Origin: JAXMCI01 sp046349435
Lineage (GTDB): Bacteria; Pseudomonadota; Alphaproteobacteria; Dongiales; Dongiaceae
Assembly (NCBI GenBank): GCA_046349435.1
Contig: JAXMCI010000031.1
Span: forward strand, 1-64,000
Length of the DNA stretch: 64,000 nucleotides
Reading direction: 5' to 3'
Shown here: positions 33,849 through 42,714 of the stretch, in pieces
Layout: each line of letters begins with the position of its first letter
Numbering within the stretch: the stretch's first letter is position 1
Translations under genes and position numbers: made by a program
Notes under the pieces: model-generated
Told to the model about the DNA's origin: nothing
The model's input: only the letters and a program-made list of their open reading frames with translations
Database searches by the model: none

Positions 33849-35261
33849 ATGGCCGTCACCGCTCCAGGCTTCACCAAGGACTCGCAGACCGTCCTGATCG
33901 GGCTGCTGCGGGCCGCCGACTGCGCGGTGGTGGTGGCCGCCTCGCTGGCCGCCTACTACCTGCGCACCGAGAGCTTCGCGCTGCCCGGGCTCTACGTCTC
34001 GGCCACCATCCTGGGGGCGCTGCTGACCGCCAACTTCATGCACATGGCCAGCGTCTACGCGCTGCGCCACCTGCAGCGCACCGCGATGGAGATCGGCCGG
34101 GTGGTGCTGGCCTGGCTCGCCATCATGGCCAGCCTGCTGGTGATCTCCTACCTGACCCAGACCGCCGAGGTGTTCGCCCGCAGCTGGGTGATGCTGTGGG
34201 CCGCCTTCAGCCTGGGCGGCTTCCTGCTGCTGCGCGCCGCGGTCAGCCTGCAGATCCAGCGCTGGCAGGAGCGCGGCGTGCTCGACCACCGGGTGGCGAT
34301 CGTCGGCAGCGGCCCGCTCGGCGTCGCGGTCGCCCGCCAGCTCCGCGAATCCGGCAACAAGGCGCTGCGGCTGGTCGGGTTCTACGAGCCGCGCGAGGGC
34401 GGGCCGGACGGCACCGTCGAGGGCCTGCCGCGGCTGGGCACCGCCGAGCAGCTGGTGCCGCGCATCCAGGACGGCGAGATCGACGAGGTCATCATCGCGC
34501 TGCCCTGGGACCAGGAATCGGCGATCCGCCAGATCCTGCACCGGCTGCAGACCCTGTCGGTCAACGTCCGGCTCTGCCCCGACGTCTTCACCCTCTACCT
34601 GCCGGTGCGCGGCCTGACCTCGGTCGCCGGCATCGCCATGCTCGACGTCTTCGAGCGCCCGCTCTCCGGCTGGGACCTGGTGGTGAAGAACCTGGAGGAC
34701 CGGGTGCTCGGGCCGCTGCTGTTCCTCATCTTCCTGCCGCTCTGCCTGGTCATCGCGCTGGCCATCCGGCTCGACAGCCCCGGCCCGGTGCTGTTCCGGC
34801 AGAAGCGCTACGGCTTCCACAACAACGTCATCGAGGTGATGAAATTCCGCACCATGCGGGTCCGCCAGGAGGAGGCGGGCGTGCCGCAGGCGACCCGCGA
34901 CGACCCGCGCGTCACCCGGGTCGGCAAGTGGCTGCGGCGCACCAGCCTCGACGAGCTGCCGCAGCTGGTCAACGTGCTGCGCGGCGAGATGTCCCTGGTC
35001 GGCCCGCGGCCGCACGCCATCGACCACAACAAGATGTACGCGGCGATGATCGACGCCTATCTCGGCCGCCACCGGGTGAAGCCCGGCATGACCGGCTGGG
35101 CCCAGGTCAACGGCCTGCGCGGCGAGACCAAGACGGTCGAGCAGATGCGGCTGCGCGTGCAGCACGACCTCCACTACATCGACCACTGGTCGCTGTGGCT
35201 CGACTTCAAGATCATGCTGCTGACCCTGCTGGTGGGATTCGTCCACGAGAAGGCGTACTAG
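33849..35261 (+). CDS. Undecaprenyl-phosphate hexose-1-phosphate transferase (WcaJ-like polyprenyl glycosylphosphotransferase)
   Basis: A 470-residue membrane enzyme. Four N-terminal membrane spans (for example CAVVVAASLAAYYL, VVLAWLAIMASLLVISYL) are followed by a CoA-binding-like domain (VAIVGSGPLGVAVARQL), one more span (LLFLIFLPLCLVIALAIRL) and the catalytic bacterial sugar transferase domain with VMKFRTMR, SLDELPQLVNVLRGEMSLVG, PRPHA and KPGMTGWAQVNGLRGET. It transfers glucose- or galactose-1-phosphate from UDP-sugar to undecaprenyl phosphate, the first step of repeat-unit synthesis. The glycosyltransferases at 5-11.5 kb and the UDP-xylose synthase fit as later steps. Confidence 0.92.
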   Translation: MAVTAPGFTKDSQTVLIGLLRAADCAVVVAASLAAYYLRTESFALPGLYVSATILGALLTANFMHMASVYALRHLQRTAMEIGRVVLAWLAIMASLLVISYLTQTAEVFARSWVMLWAAFSLGGFLLLRAAVSLQIQRWQERGVLDHRVAIVGSGPLGVAVARQLRESGNKALRLVGFYEPREGGPDGTVEGLPRLGTAEQLVPRIQDGEIDEVIIALPWDQESAIRQILHRLQTLSVNVRLCPDVFTLYLPVRGLTSVAGIAMLDVFERPLSGWDLVVKNLEDRVLGPLLFLIFLPLCLVIALAIRLDSPGPVLFRQKRYGFHNNVIEVMKFRTMRVRQEEAGVPQATRDDPRVTRVGKWLRRTSLDELPQLVNVLRGEMSLVGPRPHAIDHNKMYAAMIDAYLGRHRVKPGMTGWAQVNGLRGETKTVEQMRLRVQHDLHYIDHWSLWLDFKIMLLTLLVGFVHEKAY

Positions 35262-35271
35262 GGGCCGCGTC

Positions 35272-37027
35272 TCACTCCGGCACCCCCGCGCGGCGCAGCC
35301 CCTCGATCCAGCGCTGCCGGTCCTCGGGCCGGCGGAACGGCACGATGTCCTGCAAGATCGCCAGGCGGATCCCCGGCTCCGCCGCCTGCATCAGCGCCAG
35401 CGCCGCCGCCGCGTCGGCCTGGCGGCCGCCGAGCGCCGCGCTCGCCGCCGAGATCCGCATCCCGGCAGGTAGCCCGGCGCTCGCGCAGCGCGCGCTGCGC
35501 CCAGTCATAGGCATCGTCGTAGCGGCCGGCCGTGAAGTGCGCGAAGGCGGTGCCGGCGAGCACGCGGAAGACCAGCGGGCCGAGCGGATTGAAGCGCATC
35601 GCCGTGGCGAAGTCCTGCAGCGCCCGCTCGGGATCGCCGAGGAAGACGCGGGTCCAGCCGCCGACCGTCCAGGCCATCGCCAGGTTCGGGTTGAGGGCGA
35701 GCGCCCGCTCGATCAGGGCGATGCCTTCCTCGAAGTGGCGGCCGACGAAGGTCAGGGCGTAGCCGGCCGCGCTGAGGGCCACGGCGTCGTCCTGGCCGAG
35801 CGCGGCCGCCCGCCGCCCGAGCCGGCTGGTCTCGGCCGCCTCGGCCTCCGCATCCTCGGTCAAACCGTCCCACTTGCGCCAAGCGTAGCACCAGGCGGCC
35901 ATGCCGTGCGCCGCGGCGTAGCCGGGATCGAGCGCGATGGCCTTGTAGAGTAGGCGTAGCGCCTCCGGGCACGCATCCTTGGTGCCGCGATGCACGCAGG
36001 CCATGGCCTGCAGGAAGTAGTCGTAGGCGTCGAGGCTGGCCGTCGGCTTGCGCTTGGCGCGCTCGATCTCGGCCTGCTCCAGCCGCGGCGCGATGGCGCC
36101 GATGACCCGCGCCGTCACCTGATCCTGCAGCTCGAAGATGTCCTCCAGCCCGCCGTCGAACCGGTCGGCCCAGAGATGGGCGCTGGTGGCGGCGTCGATC
36201 AGCTGCGCGGTGATCCGCACCCGGCTGCCGGCGCGCCGCACGCTGCCCTCGAGCAGGTAGCGCACGCCGAGCTCGCGGCCGACCTGCTTCACCTCGACCG
36301 ACCGGCCCTTGTAGGTGAAGCTCGAGTTGCGGGCGATGACGAACAGCCAGCTGAAGCGCGACAGCTCGGTGATGATGTCCTCGGTGATGCCGTCGCTGAA
36401 ATATTCCTGGTCGGCCTCGCCGCTCATGTTGGTGAAGGGCAGCACGGCGATCGAAGGGCGCAGGGCGGTATCGGCCGCCGACTCGCCGGCCCCCTCGCCC
36501 AGGCCGGCGACGCGGAAGACCCTCACCGGCTCGGCGATGTTCTTCAGGGTGCGCGCGCCGAGATCCTCGAGGCCGAACCCGACCTTGTTGCGCACATAGT
36601 CCTGCACCGCGGCGGAGAGCAGCACCTCGCCGGGGCCCGCCGCCGCCTCCAGCCGGGCGGCGAGGTTGACGCCGTCGCCGTAGAGGTCGCCGCCCGAAAC
36701 CATGACGTCGCCGAGATTGACGCCGATGCGCAGCACGATCCGGGTGTCCTCAGGCAGAGCGGCATTGGCCGCCGCCATCGCCTGCTGCAGGGCGACGGCG
36801 CACTGCACGGCGTCCACCGCGCTCGCGAACTCGACCAGGACGCCGTCGCCGGTGACCTTGAACACCCGGCCGTGGTGCCGCTCGACCAGCGGCTGCACCA
36901 CTGTCCGGCGCCGCTCGACCAGCGCGGCGAGCGTGCGCGCCTCGTCGCGGCCCATCATCAGGCTGTAGCCGACGACGTCGGCGCAGAGAATCGCGGCGAG
37001 GCGGCGTCGGGCGCGTTCTTCCGTCAT
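35272..37027 (-). pseudogene. Class III adenylate/guanylate cyclase with TolB-like and TPR regions, frameshifted near the 3' end
   Basis: About 585 residues if repaired. Residues 1-170 form the cyclase domain (LAAILCADVVGYSLMMGRDE, TGDGVLVEFASAVDAV, GDVMVSGGDLYGDGVNLAAR; catalytic Asp pair and the Asn/Arg block kept). Next comes PSIAVLPFTNMSGEADQEYF and GRELGVRYLLEGSVRR, the TolB-like segment often attached to these cyclases, then TPRs. The long frame runs into unrelated sequence after ALRERRATCRD; two one-base losses near 35477 and 35464 would give the usual RPGYLPAMRISAA-type sequence and lead to EDRQRWIEGLRRAGVPE, the normal end. Thus likely a real gene with sequence errors. Product cAMP or cGMP; the stimulus is unknown. 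Confidence 0.8.
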
Positions 37028-37088
37028 TGCGGCGTCCGCGATCACCCTCGGAGGTCGAAGCGATGGTAGAGGGCGGACGCCGGGCTGT

Positions 37089-38020
37089 CTACGCACCCAC
37101 CGGCGGGCGCTTCGGGCCGGGACGCGCCGCCGCCTCGCCCGCCGCCTCGGCGAGCAGCCATTCCTTGAAGAGCAGCGCCTGCGGCCGCGCCGCGCCGCGC
37201 TGCAGCGGGCTCAGCAGGTAGTGCGCCTGGTCGACCGGCAGGCCGAAGCCGAACGGCAGGTGCAGCGGCAGCATCTCCGCGGCGCGCTCGGCGAAGGGGC
37301 GCAGCACGATCGCCGCCCCGCCGCCGGCGGCCAGCGTCGCCGCGGTCAGCGAGTTGTCGACCCGCATCTGGCTGGCCTGCCCCGGCAGCGCCATGCCGAG
37401 CCGGCGGAACAGCGCCGGCCAGTGGTCCTCGTGCCCGACGACGTGGATCAGCCGGGCGGCGGCGATCGCCTCCAGGCGCCGCCGCTCGCCGCCGCGCGCT
37501 GCCAGCTCGCGGTCGCAGACCACCACGGAATCCGCCTGCAGCAGCCGCTCGACCTGGTAGCCCGGCCAGGAGCCGTTGCCGAAGCGGATGTCGAGGTCGA
37601 TCGCCTCGTCCGGCTGGGCGTCGGCCCAGATGGTGGCGAAGATCAGCAGCTCGACCGCCGGGTAGCGCGCCTGGAAGCGCGGCAGGCGGGGCGCCAGCCA
37701 GAGCGTGAGGAACGAGACCGGGGCGCGCACCGCGAGGCTGGCCCGCCCGCTCTGGCCGAACAGCCGCGCCGTGGTCGCCGAGAGGTCCTCGAAGCTGCGC
37801 CGGAGGTCGGGCAGGTAGGCGGCGCCCATCTCGGTCAGCCGCAGGCCGCGGGCCAGCCGCTCGAACAGCGGATGGCCGAGCTGGCGCTCGAGCGAGCGCA
37901 CCTGGTGGCTGACCGCGGTCGGCGTGAGCGCGAGGTCGCGCGCCGCCCGCGCGAAGCTGAGGTGCCGCGCGCTCGCCCTCGAAGGCGCAGCCAGTTGAGC
38001 GGCGGCAGGCGGTAGCTCAT
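37089..38020 (-). CDS. LysR family regulator (GcvA-like), reading frame disturbed near the start
   Basis: About 310 residues. The natural start is ATG 38020, giving MSYRLPPLNWLR, the standard GcvA-type opening; the continuation ARHLSFARAARDLALTPTAV and SHQVRSLERQLGHPLFERLA is in another frame. A missing two bases after CTGCGC and one extra G in GAGGGCGAGC explain the shift (expected LRAFEASARHLSF). The rest is intact: helix-turn-helix, then a periplasmic-binding-like effector domain (SFLTLWLAPRLPRFQARYPA, VELLIFATIWADAQPDEAID). It is divergent from the alcohol dehydrogenase operon, which it probably regulates. Note the same kind of 5' frame problem in that operon's first gene. Confidence 0.8.
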
Positions 38021-38145
38021 CGGCAAGACCATAGCGCGCTTTGGCCTCAGCCCCATAAAGCTTCGTTTGCCTTGCCCCGTCGCCGGCCGGATGCTGCGCC
38101 CGCCGGCGGCCGTCCCGCCGGCTGCAAGGGAGGCCAGGAGACACC

Positions 38146-39230
38146 ATGCGCGCCGCCGTTCTGCCGCGAAGTTCGGCAAGGATCTGTCCATCGAGGATGT
38201 CGAGATCGACCCGCCGGGCGCCGGCGAGATCGAGGTCAGGCTGGCGGCCTGCGCCATCTGCCACAGCGACATCATCTATGCCGACGGCGGCTGGGGCGGC
38301 ACCCTGCCGGCGGTCTATGGCCACGAGGCCGCCGGGGTGGTGGCCTCGGTCGGTCCGGGCGTCGCCGGCTGCCGGCCCGGCGACCATGTCGTGGTCACCC
38401 TGATCCGCTCCTGCGGCCGCTGCCCGGCCTGCGCCCAGGGCGCGCCGGTGACCTGCGAGACGCGCTTCCCGCTCGACCAGAGGAGCCCGCTGCGCGACGC
38501 CGCCGGCAAGCCGCTGGTGCAGGGGCTGCGCACCGCCGCCTTCGCCGAGCGGGTGGTGGTGGACGCCTCGCAGGCGGTGGTGATCCCGCGCGACATCCCG
38601 CTCGACGCCGCGGCGCTGCTCGCCTGCGGCGTCATCACCGGCTTCGGCGCGGTGACCAACACGGCGGCGCTACGCCCCGGCGCGACGGCCGTGGTGATCG
38701 GCGCCGGCGGCGTCGGCCTCAACACCGTCCAGGGCGCCGCCATCTCCGGCGCCCGCACGGTGATCGCGCTCGACGTCGTCGACAGCAAGCTGGAGGCCGC
38801 CCGCCGCTTCGGCGCCACGCACGCGCTGCGCGCCGATGCCGCCGACCTGCGCGACGAGGTGCGGCGGCTGACCGACGGGCGCGGCGCCGACTACGTCTTC
38901 GTCTCGGTCGGCGCCCGGGCGGCGATCGCGCAGTCCTTCGGGCTGGCGGCACGCTCCGGCGCCGTCGTGCTGGTCGGCATCCCGGCCTCCGACGTGATGG
39001 TCGAGATCGACCCCGGCACCATCGCCAGCGACAACCAGCGCATCCTCGGCTCGAAGATGGGCGGCGCCCACATCCAGGCTGACATCCCCAACCTGGTCTC
39101 GCTCTACCGCCAGGGCCGGCTCAAGCTCGACGAGCTGATCTCCGGGCGCTTCCCGCTGGAGGGGATCAACGAGGCGATCGCCGACGTCAAGCGCGGCGCC
39201 GCGCTGCGCAACGTCGTCACCTTCGGCTGA
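38146..39230 (+). CDS. Zinc-dependent alcohol dehydrogenase (MDR superfamily), reading frame disturbed near the start
   Basis: About 360 residues. ATG 38146 follows GGAGG and gives MRAAVL, but the next codons must shift frame to reach FGKDLSIEDVEIDPPGAGEI; removing one C and one A in CTGCCGCGAAGTTC restores a normal MRAAVLREFGKDLSIEDVEI-type start. The remainder is uninterrupted: CAICHSDIIYADGG and GHEAAGVV (catalytic zinc), RSCGRCPACAQGAPVTCE (structural zinc cysteines, one of four spaced unusually), VVIGAGGVGLNTVQGAAISG (NAD(P) Rossmann). It oxidises an alcohol, perhaps releasing the aldehyde used by the aldehyde dehydrogenase two genes later. It is close to the S-(hydroxymethyl) or aryl-alcohol dehydrogenase type, substrate unknown. 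Confidence 0.82.
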
Positions 39231-39235
39231 CCGCG

Positions 39236-40333
39236 ATGCGCATCACCCGGCTGGAGACCTTCGCCAGCCGCGCCGTCGCCTTCGTGCGGGTGACCGCCGG
39301 CGGACGGCAGGGCTGGGGCCAGCTCTCGACCTACAATTCCGACATCGCGGCGCAGGTGCTGCACCGCCAGGTCGCTCCCTGGGCGCTCGGCGCCGACGCC
39401 CTCGCGGTCGGGCCGCTGCTCGACCGCATCGAGGAGCGCGAGCACAAGTTCCCCGGCTCCTACATGAAGCGCGCCATGGCCGGGCTCGACACCGCGCTGT
39501 GGGACCTGCGCGGCCGGCTCGAGGGCAAGCCGGTGACGGCGCTGCTCGGCGGCACGCCGGGGACCCTGCGCACCTACGCCTCGTCGATGAAGCGCGACAT
39601 CACGCCGGCGGCCGAGGCCGAGCGCTTCCTGCGGCTGCGCGACCGCTACGGCTTCGACGCCTTCAAGTTCCGCGTCGGCGCCGAATGCGGCCACGACATC
39701 GACGAGTGGCCGGGCCGCACCGAGGCGATCGTGCCGGCGATCCGCCGCGCCCTCGGCCCCGGGGCGGCGCTGCTGGTCGACGCCAACAGCGGCTTCTCGC
39801 CGAAACGCGCCATCGAGGTCGGGCGGCTGCTCGAGGCGGAGGGCGTCGAGCACTACGAGGAGCCCTGCCCCTACTGGGAGCTCGACCAGACGCGCGAGGT
39901 GACCGAGGCGCTCGACGTCGCGGTGACCGGCGGCGAGCAGGATTGCGAGCTGCCGACCTGGCGGCTGATCTGCCGGCACCGGGTGGTCGACATCGTGCAG
40001 CCCGACATCCTCTATGTCGGCGGCATGGTGCGGGCGATGCGGGTGGCGGCGATGGCCGCCGAGGCCGGGCTGCCGGTGACGCCGCACGCCGCCAATCTCG
40101 GCCTCGTCACCCTCTTCACCATGCACCTGCTGCGGGCGCTGCCCAATGCCGGCAAGTACCTCGAATTCTCCATCGAGGAGGCCGACTACTACCCCTGGCA
40201 GTACGGCCTGTTCCGCAGCGATCCCTACCGCGTCGAGGGCGGCCGGGTGACGGTGACCGACGCGCCGGGCTGGGGCATCGAGATCGACCCGGAGTGGCTG
40301 GCCCGCTCCGAGTACCGCGTCAGCAATCTCTAG
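39236..40333 (+). CDS. Mandelate racemase/muconate lactonizing enzyme family protein (sugar-acid dehydratase or racemase)
   Basis: A 365-residue enolase-superfamily enzyme. The catalytic second-strand motif is FDAFKFRVG (Lys-x-Arg rather than the usual Lys-x-Lys). Metal ligands are in LLVDANSGF (Asp), VEHYEEPCPYWE (Glu) and VTGGEQDCE (Glu). A catalytic His-Asp dyad is suggested by VQPDILYVGG and PVTPHAANLG. That set belongs to the mandelate racemase subgroup, which contains racemases and acid-sugar dehydratases. It starts six bases after the alcohol dehydrogenase stop and is followed 18 bases later by an aldehyde dehydrogenase, a layout typical for oxidation of a sugar or hydroxy acid. The specific substrate cannot be named. 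Confidence 0.85.
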   Translation: MRITRLETFASRAVAFVRVTAGGRQGWGQLSTYNSDIAAQVLHRQVAPWALGADALAVGPLLDRIEEREHKFPGSYMKRAMAGLDTALWDLRGRLEGKPVTALLGGTPGTLRTYASSMKRDITPAAEAERFLRLRDRYGFDAFKFRVGAECGHDIDEWPGRTEAIVPAIRRALGPGAALLVDANSGFSPKRAIEVGRLLEAEGVEHYEEPCPYWELDQTREVTEALDVAVTGGEQDCELPTWRLICRHRVVDIVQPDILYVGGMVRAMRVAAMAAEAGLPVTPHAANLGLVTLFTMHLLRALPNAGKYLEFSIEEADYYPWQYGLFRSDPYRVEGGRVTVTDAPGWGIEIDPEWLARSEYRVSNL

Positions 40334-40351
40334 CGCCTTCCGAAGGACCGC

Positions 40352-41842
40352 ATGAGCGCCACCGCCGAGCGACTCGTCGCCGCATACTTCCAGTCCGGCA
40401 CGCTGGCCGGGCTGCCGACCGACCACTTCATCGACGGCGCCTGGCAGAAGCCGGCCGGCGGCGCGCGCATGGACACGCTCGATCCCGGCAGCGGCGCCGC
40501 CTTCCACGCGGTGGCGGCGGGCGACGCCGCCGACATCGACGCGGCGGTGGCCTCGGCGCGAAGCGGGCTCGCCCGCTGGGGCGCGCTGAAGCCGGCCGAG
40601 CGCGGCCGCGTGCTGGCACGGGCCGCCCAGCTGATCCGCGAGCGGGCGGCGCGGCTGGCGGTGGTCGAGGCGCTCGATTCCGGCAAGACGCTGGCCGAGG
40701 CCGAGGGCGACGTCGCCGGGGCGGCGCGGCTCTTCGAGTACTATGCCGGGGCGATCGACAAGCTGCAGGGGGACAGCATCCCGCTCGGCCGCAGCCATCT
40801 CGCGCTGACCCTGCTCGAGCCGGTCGGCGTGGTCGCCCAGATCATCCCGTGGAACTATCCGATCTCGACCTTCGCGCGCGGCGTCGCGCCGGCGCTGGCC
40901 GCCGGCTGCGCGGTGGTCGCCAAGCCGGCCGAGACGACGCCGCTCACCGCCCTGATGATGGGCGAGCTGCTCGCCGAGGCCGGCCTGCCCGCCGGCACCT
41001 GCAACGTCGTCGCCGGCACCGGGCCGCAGGCCGGCGGACCGCTCGCCGCCCATCGCGGCGTCGACCACGTCACCTTCACCGGCTCGCCCGCCACCGGCAC
41101 GACGGTGATGCAGGCGGCCGCCACCCACTTCGCCAGCGTCACGCTCGAGCTCGGCGGCAAGTCGCCGCTGATCGCGCTGGCCGATTGCGACCTCGACGCC
41201 GCCGCCGCGGGCGCCGTGTCGGCGATCTACGAGAATGCCGGGCAGATCTGCTCGGCCGGCTCGCGGCTGGTGGTCGAGCGGCCGGTCGCCGCCGCGCTGG
41301 TCGGGCGCATCGCCGGGCTGGCGCGGCGCCTGACCGTCGGCCACGGGCTGGCCGGCCACGATGTCGGCGCCATCAACTCGGCCCACCAGCACGCCAGGGT
41401 CCTCGCCCATATCGAGGGCGCCCGGGCGCGCGGCCGCAGCATCCCGCTCGGCGGCCACGCGGTCACCGACCCCGGCCATCCCGGCGGCTGGTTCGTCGCG
41501 CCCACCATCGTCGACGACCTGCCGGCCGACGATGCCTGCATCCAGGAGGAGATCTTCGGCCCGGTGCTGTCGGTCCAGGTGGTCGACGACGCCGAGGGCG
41601 CGCTGGCCGCCGCCAACGGCACGGCGTACGGGCTGATGGCCGGCATCTACACCCGCGACATCGGCCGCGCGCTCGCCCTGGTGCGCGACCTGCGGGCCGG
41701 CCAGGTCACGGTCAACGACTACTGGGGCGGCGGCGTCGAGATCCCGTTCGGCGGCACCGGCCGCTCCGGCTTCGGCCGCGAGAAGGGGCTGGAGGCGCTG
41801 CGCGCCTACAGCCGGGTGAAGAGCGTGGTGGCGAAGGTCTGA
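40352..41842 (+). CDS. NAD(P)-dependent aldehyde dehydrogenase
   Basis: A 496-residue ALDH superfamily enzyme with every landmark: VVAQIIPWNYPISTFARGVA, VVAKPAETTPLTA, the Rossmann-like FTGSPATGTTVM, the general-base Glu in VTLELGGKSPLI, the catalytic Cys in NAGQICSAGSRLVVER, and EEIFGPVLSVQVV near the C-terminus. The type resembles betaine-aldehyde or gamma-aminobutyraldehyde dehydrogenases. Last gene of the alcohol dehydrogenase/enolase operon, so it probably oxidises the aldehyde formed there to a carboxylic acid. Confidence 0.9.
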   Translation: MSATAERLVAAYFQSGTLAGLPTDHFIDGAWQKPAGGARMDTLDPGSGAAFHAVAAGDAADIDAAVASARSGLARWGALKPAERGRVLARAAQLIRERAARLAVVEALDSGKTLAEAEGDVAGAARLFEYYAGAIDKLQGDSIPLGRSHLALTLLEPVGVVAQIIPWNYPISTFARGVAPALAAGCAVVAKPAETTPLTALMMGELLAEAGLPAGTCNVVAGTGPQAGGPLAAHRGVDHVTFTGSPATGTTVMQAAATHFASVTLELGGKSPLIALADCDLDAAAAGAVSAIYENAGQICSAGSRLVVERPVAAALVGRIAGLARRLTVGHGLAGHDVGAINSAHQHARVLAHIEGARARGRSIPLGGHAVTDPGHPGGWFVAPTIVDDLPADDACIQEEIFGPVLSVQVVDDAEGALAAANGTAYGLMAGIYTRDIGRALALVRDLRAGQVTVNDYWGGGVEIPFGGTGRSGFGREKGLEALRAYSRVKSVVAKV

Positions 41843-41846
41843 GGCG

Positions 41847-42569
41847 TCACCACGCCGCCGGCCGGCCCTCGCGGTAGAACCCGCCGTTCGGGCCGTCGGC
41901 CCCGACCGCCAGCAGGTCGGCGATCTCGCGCGCCGGCTGCTCGGGACGGCGCGGCGCGCCGGCGCCGCCCATGTCGGTGCGGACCCAGCCCGGGCAGAGC
42001 GCATTGACCTTGACGTCGCCCGACACGGCGGCGGCCAGCCGCCGGGTCATGCCGTTGAGCGCCAGCTTGGAGAGGCCGTAGGCGAGCGGCACGCCCCCGC
42101 CCATCCCGGCGCCCATCCCGGCGCCCATGCCGGCAATCGAGCCCCAGCCGGAGGAGACGTTGACGATGCGGCCGAAGCCGCGCGCCAGCATGCCCGGCAG
42201 GACCAGGCGGCAGAGCCGGTAGGGCCCCAGCAGGTTGACCTCGAGGCTCTCGCGCAGCACCGCGTCCTCGACGGCGAGCGCCGGCGTGGCTTCGTCGGCA
42301 AGGATCCCCGCATTGTTGACCAGCCCGTCGATGCGGCCGCAGCGCGCGAGGGCGGCGGCAGCGAAGGCCTCGCAGCTCGCCGCGTCGTCGACCACGAGCG
42401 GCAGGGCGACCAGGCCCTCGGCCGCCGGCAGCCGGCCCGGATCGCGCGCCCCGGCGACGACCCGGGCCTCGCGGCGGAGCAGCTCGTCCACCGTCGCGCG
42501 CCCGATGCCGCGGCCGGCGCCGGTGACGGCGATGACGCGGCCGGCAAGGCTGATCGTCGGCCAGGACAT
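41847..42569 (-). CDS. SDR family NAD(P)-dependent oxidoreductase
   Basis: A 240-residue classical short-chain dehydrogenase. Cofactor motif VIAVTGAGRGIGRATVDEL, the NNAGILADEA loop, catalytic Ser in VNVSSGWGSIAG and Tyr-x-x-x-Lys in AYGLSKLALNG; it ends ADGPNGGFYREGRPAAW, as do carbonyl-reductase-like members. The loop between Ser and Tyr is lengthened by a triplicated 12-base motif encoding repeated GMGA. ATG at 42569 follows GGGAGG. It faces the aldehyde dehydrogenase gene, four bases away. Substrate not inferable. Confidence 0.88.
   Translation of the reverse strand: MSWPTISLAGRVIAVTGAGRGIGRATVDELLRREARVVAGARDPGRLPAAEGLVALPLVVDDAASCEAFAAAALARCGRIDGLVNNAGILADEATPALAVEDAVLRESLEVNLLGPYRLCRLVLPGMLARGFGRIVNVSSGWGSIAGMGAGMGAGMGGGVPLAYGLSKLALNGMTRRLAAAVSGDVKVNALCPGWVRTDMGGAGAPRRPEQPAREIADLLAVGADGPNGGFYREGRPAAW
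42100..42135 (+). repeat. Three copies of a 12-base tandem repeat inside the SDR gene
   Basis: CCCATCCCGGCG occurs twice and a variant CCCATGCCGGCA once. On the coding strand this gives the run GMGAGMGAGMGG in the loop between the catalytic Ser and Tyr. Copy number may vary between strains by slippage without frame change. Confidence 0.7.
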
Positions 42570-42642
42570 GGGGGACCTCCCGGGATGCACCGCCGGATTC
42601 TGCCGCAGGAGGCGGCGGCGGCGCAAATCCGCAGCGCGCATC

Positions 42643-42671
42643 TTGCTACCTAAGCGGGCATATCGTACAAT
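42643..42671 (+). promoter_or_regulatory. Candidate sigma-70 promoter for the ClpP-like gene
   Basis: TTGCTA and TACAAT are separated by exactly 17 bases in a locally AT-rich stretch, about 40 bases ahead of the ATG at 42715. The -10 matches four of six consensus bases. Confidence 0.55.
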
Positions 42672-42714
42672 AAACGCAATCCAGGTGGATGACCTCGGCG
42701 GGGCAGGTGGCGAG

